DNA of 5,811 nt from CAZTLI01 sp964614375 (lineage in GTDB: Bacteria > Chloroflexota > Anaerolineae > Aggregatilineales > Phototrophicaceae). The notes under the pieces are model-generated. The model saw nothing but the letters and a program-made list of their open reading frames with translations, had not been told where the DNA came from and did not search any database. Numbering within the stretch: the first letter of the stretch is position 1; every line of letters starts with the position of its first letter. Made by a program: the position numbers and the translations under genes. This document shows positions 5,321-5,811 of the stretch, one piece after another. The stretch spans positions 1 to 5,811 of the forward strand of contig CAZTLI010000364.1 of the NCBI GenBank assembly GCA_964614375.1, written 5' to 3'.

Positions 5321-5797
5321 TTACGGCGCCTGGTACAACCCTTCGTCGGCTTGCAGACCGGGTTGATATTCATCGTAGATAATCACCGGGAAAGGCAGCT
5401 TTTCCCACCACTGGCTGAGGAGCAGTCTAATTTCAGGCCATTCATAGGCATTGCCGAGCGGCGCAACCGCCATACTCTTGATTCCCAGCAAGGCATGGTC
5501 ACGGGCGAGGGTGAGCGCGGCGGATTGCACATAGCGCAGTCGGGTCGCGCCGACAGACGATGCGCGAATCACCATAAAAATCAAATTGGGGCGACTCTCA
5601 ACCCACAACCAATTTTCACCGGGCGCGATGCGCTGTTTGCGACACATTTTACGAAAACTGGCGAAGGGCGCGGCATACCGCTGCATCAACGCCGATTCCA
5701 CGTCGCCTTGTTCGGTGCGTCCGCGTCCGTTATAACCAAATGCCAGATATTGCGCCTGTGTGCGTAAGGGGTCGCCGGTGACATATTTCAAGGGCAT
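5321..5797 (-). CDS. Small protein resembling a divergent macro (ADP-ribose-binding) domain
   Basis: The gene gives 158 residues from the ATG at 5797; a TTG at 5803 is the only earlier option because an in-frame TAG lies at 5809-5807, so the gene is complete. The sequence follows the order of DarG/TARG1-type macro domains. First comes YVTGDPLRTQAQYLAFGYN (5-23), like 'GD(l)l...A.ALVNtvN'. Then PFASFRKMCRKQRIAPG (44-60) resembles 'F-x-x-Y-x-x-x-C...PG'. A hydrophobic strand (LIFMVI, 72-77) follows, then a helix, then GIKSMAVAPLGNAYEW (105-120), like 'GI.SIAiPpLGcGlggLdW'. Finally VIIYDEY (138-144 region) is like the last strand. Macro domains of this class bind ADP-ribose or remove it from targets. 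Here the Gly-rich phosphate loop is shortened to GNA and the expected catalytic Lys region reads IRASSVGATR, so activity is doubtful. No ADP-ribosyltransferase partner is visible. Confidence 0.6.
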   Translation of the reverse strand: MPLKYVTGDPLRTQAQYLAFGYNGRGRTEQGDVESALMQRYAAPFASFRKMCRKQRIAPGENWLWVESRPNLIFMVIRASSVGATRLRYVQSAALTLARDHALLGIKSMAVAPLGNAYEWPEIRLLLSQWWEKLPFPVIIYDEYQPGLQADEGLYQAP

Positions 5798-5811
5798 GGG
5801 CAAACTCTAAT

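Noticed and set aside
5237..5767. Plus-strand frame of 176 codons opposite the macro-like gene
   Set aside because: The minus-strand product has the better family match, a confined start with an upstream in-frame stop, and a coherent fold pattern. The plus-strand product resembles nothing and begins in the repeat element.
2587..5797. A multi-gene defence or toxin-antitoxin system combining the cupin, tectonin, flavoprotein and macro-like genes
   Set aside because: The genes are on different strands with separate terminators and promoters, no toxin, nuclease or ADP-ribosyltransferase is visible, and there is no shared spacing or overlap to suggest a co-evolved unit.
1..5811. CRISPR arrays, tRNA or rRNA genes, insertion sequences
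   Set aside because: No regularly spaced repeats, cloverleaf-like segments, rRNA stretches or transposase-like proteins with terminal inverted repeats were seen on either strand.

Overview
The window is a metagenome-style bacterial contig piece of moderately high GC with one run of exactly 100 N (2487-2586), which looks like a scaffold-join placeholder. Protein content suggests a Chloroflexota (Anaerolineae-like) host: a vtpJ-therm/Notum-like pectin-acetylesterase-family hydrolase, a long protein combining an M23-like fold, an SH3b domain and a clan GH-A glycosidase domain, a small cupin, and a GGRxAG-type flavoprotein. This lineage call is inference from family resemblance; there is no rRNA or other phylogenetic marker.

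Layout, left to right. (1) 1-380, plus strand: C-terminal third or so of a pectin-acetylesterase-family serine hydrolase. (2) 381-472: convergent intergenic space with a strong 10-bp-stem terminator. (3) 473-2467, minus strand: the M23-like/SH3b/GH-A protein, whose upstream region is lost in the N gap. (4) 2587-2883, plus strand: a cupin whose first residues are lost in the same gap; the two genes are divergent. (5) 3002-3673, plus strand: a complete six-repeat tectonin beta-propeller of 223 residues, preceded by a cluster of GTAC motifs and a 13-bp palindrome around a plausible -10 box. (6) 3686-3717: hairpin with a T-run on the minus strand, between the convergent tectonin and flavoprotein genes. 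(7) 3749-5050, minus strand: FAD-dependent oxidoreductase/monooxygenase with all three group A flavin motifs, its own TATAAT promoter and three GATTGGC motifs upstream. (8) 5051-5320: 270 bases of intergenic DNA holding that promoter, a small repeat-plus-palindrome element and a hairpin. (9) 5321-5797, minus strand: a complete small protein that resembles a divergent DarG/TARG1-type macro domain whose active-site loops look eroded.

The genes do not form an obvious operon or a known defence or biosynthetic system. Almost every gene is separated from the next by its own terminator, promoter or strand switch, so this looks like an accessory region of independently expressed genes. The most interesting items are the tectonin protein with its two-blade alternation and palindromic upstream region, the pseudo-M23 glycosidase, and the degenerate macro domain. 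I see no convincing evidence of a new multi-gene system.
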